32,670 nt of DNA from Acidobacteriota bacterium. GTDB lineage: Bacteria; Acidobacteriota; Terriglobia; Terriglobales; Acidobacteriaceae. Position 1 is the first letter of the stretch. Each line of letters opens with the position of its first letter. Positions 31,467 through 32,670 of this stretch are shown in pieces. Position numbers and translations under genes: made by a program. Below the pieces are notes generated by a model, which saw only the letters and a list, made by a program, of their open reading frames with translations, was not told where the DNA came from and ran no database searches. The DNA lies in NCBI GenBank assembly GCA_021846945.1, contig JAJZVZ010000042.1, positions 1-32,670 on the forward strand. The letters run 5' to 3'.

Positions 31467-32670
31467 TTGGGCAAATCTGGTGGCTCCGTATCGGCTCTCG
31501 TCCTCAGTCTCGCTCTTCTTTTTCCCGGCATCTCTTCTATACATCTGACAGCTCAAACGGTGACGGGTGAAGTCCCTCATCCTACGCCGATGCAGGCGGT
31601 CCAAACGCACACCGGCATGACCGCTCGCAATGACCGTGAAGTTCTGGACGTGACCGTCTGCGGCGATTCCGTGATCCATGTGGTGGCCAGGCCGGTGCAA
31701 GCGCCCGCGCCGGATGCGCCGCGGCCCTGGATGCGCGCGAATGCCCAGGCTTGTCCCGGAGCCCCATTCCAGTTCAGCCAGTCGGGCAACCAGGCAGTCC
31801 TCACCACTGCCCGCCTCACTGTTTCTCTCTCCGCGGAACAAGGCAGCCTGACGTTCAAGACCCTGCAAGGCGAGAGATTGGTGCAGGAGTATCCGAATCT
31901 AGCGCGCACCTATCTTCCCTCTGAAGCGAAGGGGCTCTACCACATCGAGGATCGCTATTTGCCTGATGCTACTGAGGCGATCTACGGCCTCGGCCAACAC
32001 CAGAGCGGCCTCTTTAACTATCGCGGCAGCACGGTGGAACTGGGCCAGAACAATACCGATATCGCCATTCCACTGCTTGTCTCGAGCAAGGGCTATGCCA
32101 TCTTCTGGAATTCCGCGGCCTTCAGCTATGTCGATAACCGCTTTCCACTCAACCTCAACTTTGAATCGATGGCTGCGGACCATGTGGATTATTACGTGAT
32201 CTACGGCCCGGCGATGGACCGGATTATCCATGAATACCGGGCGATGACCGGCCACGTTCCTCTATTTCCGGAGTGGGCCTACGGGTTTTTCCAGTCCAAG
32301 GACCGCTATAAGACGCAGGCTGAGATCCTCTCGATCGCCGACGGGTACCGCACCCGCCACATCCCAATGGACGCCATCGTACAGGATTGGTACTGGTGGA
32401 AGGAGGGCGGCAAGGGAGATCCCATCTTCAACTCCGGTTATACCGATGTGCCCGCTGAATTGAAGACTCTGCACGACGAGCACGTGCACGCCATGATCTC
32501 CGTGTGGGCCATGATGGATTCCACGGCAGAGAACTTTAAGGTGATGCATCAGGATGGCTTTGAGATTCCCGGTGCGCACGTCTACGACCCGACCAATCCC
32601 GCGGCGCGCGACTTCTTTTGGAACCGGCTGGTAGGCAAGCTTTTCGCGCAGGGATGGGATGCCTTCTGGC
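31467..32670 (+). CDS. Secreted GH31 family alpha-glycosidase (alpha-xylosidase/alpha-glucosidase type), 5' part
   Basis: Hydrolyses alpha-linked glucose or xylose from oligosaccharides. The first 401 codons are in the window and the gene runs off the end. The TTG start at 31467 is chosen because GAGGTG lies 5-8 bases upstream and an in-frame stop (31452) rules out anything further; it opens with a signal-like stretch SALVLSLALLFPG. The N-terminal beta domain shows IYGLGQHQSGLFNYRGSTVEL. The barrel begins near PEWAYGFFQSKDRYK and MDAIVQDWYWW. It ends at GWDAFW, where GH31 proteins usually continue with the catalytic Asp. Xyloglucan or starch side-chain degradation is possible; the substrate is unknown. 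Confidence 0.88.
   Translation, partial: MGKSGGSVSALVLSLALLFPGISSIHLTAQTVTGEVPHPTPMQAVQTHTGMTARNDREVLDVTVCGDSVIHVVARPVQAPAPDAPRPWMRANAQACPGAPFQFSQSGNQAVLTTARLTVSLSAEQGSLTFKTLQGERLVQEYPNLARTYLPSEAKGLYHIEDRYLPDATEAIYGLGQHQSGLFNYRGSTVELGQNNTDIAIPLLVSSKGYAIFWNSAAFSYVDNRFPLNLNFESMAADHVDYYVIYGPAMDRIIHEYRAMTGHVPLFPEWAYGFFQSKDRYKTQAEILSIADGYRTRHIPMDAIVQDWYWWKEGGKGDPIFNSGYTDVPAELKTLHDEHVHAMISVWAMMDSTAENFKVMHQDGFEIPGAHVYDPTNPAARDFFWNRLVGKLFAQGWDAFW

Noticed and set aside
1..32670. tRNA, rRNA, CRISPR array, insertion sequence, prophage or attachment site
   Set aside because: No cloverleaf-like segment, evenly spaced direct repeats, transposase or integrase motif was seen on either strand.

Overview
The window looks like chromosomal DNA of an Acidobacteriota bacterium, most likely class Terriglobia / family Acidobacteriaceae. 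This is an inference from gene content: an alternative complex III (act) cluster joined to a caa3 oxidase, choice-of-anchor-D surface proteins ending in a split Ig-like fold, a TonB-ExbB-ExbD-ExbD block with a TPR lipoprotein, carbohydrate-active secreted proteins, and uniformly GC-rich codon use. No plasmid, phage, transposase, CRISPR, tRNA or rRNA feature was seen.

Region 1 (1-8234) is one long respiratory operon. It enters with actD and runs actE, actF, a single-span unknown, a Sco copper chaperone, coxB (with a fused cytochrome c), coxA (A2-type, YSHP motif), coxC and coxD. Genes overlap or are tightly spaced, and a strong bidirectional hairpin terminator closes the operon. Together they encode a quinol:cytochrome c oxidoreductase (ACIII) feeding a caa3 oxygen reductase, plus CuA assembly.

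Region 2 (8340-14475) is catabolic. A minus-strand secreted esterase/SMP-30 fusion is divergent from a Tat-exported, glycoside-hydrolase-like protein. The latter is followed 4 bp later by a class II photolyase.

Region 3 (14476-19962) is a single giant exported protein. It has an Asp-box propeller, six choice-of-anchor-D repeats, and an Ig-like C-terminus interrupted by two membrane spans and a lipobox-like cysteine.

Region 4 (20092-23357) holds gatC, gatA, a secreted protein of unknown function and an FmdE-family zinc protein.

Region 5 (23358-27255) holds a leader region of about 0.77 kb with a good sigma-70 promoter and a candidate 34-residue membrane protein on the minus strand. It is followed by yajC, secD, a palindrome-rich spacer and secF.

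Region 6 (27256-31424) is tonB-exbB-exbD-exbD plus a TPR lipoprotein. A sigma-E/ECF-like promoter lies just upstream of tonB and strong hairpins lie between the cistrons. The window ends inside a secreted GH31 alpha-glycosidase, about where its catalytic aspartate would be expected.

No wholly new multi-gene system stands out. The best candidates for undescribed biology are the split Ig/membrane-hairpin protein, the unknown act-cox partner, the tiny membrane ORF, the secD-secF palindromic element and the Tat-exported hydrolase-like protein.
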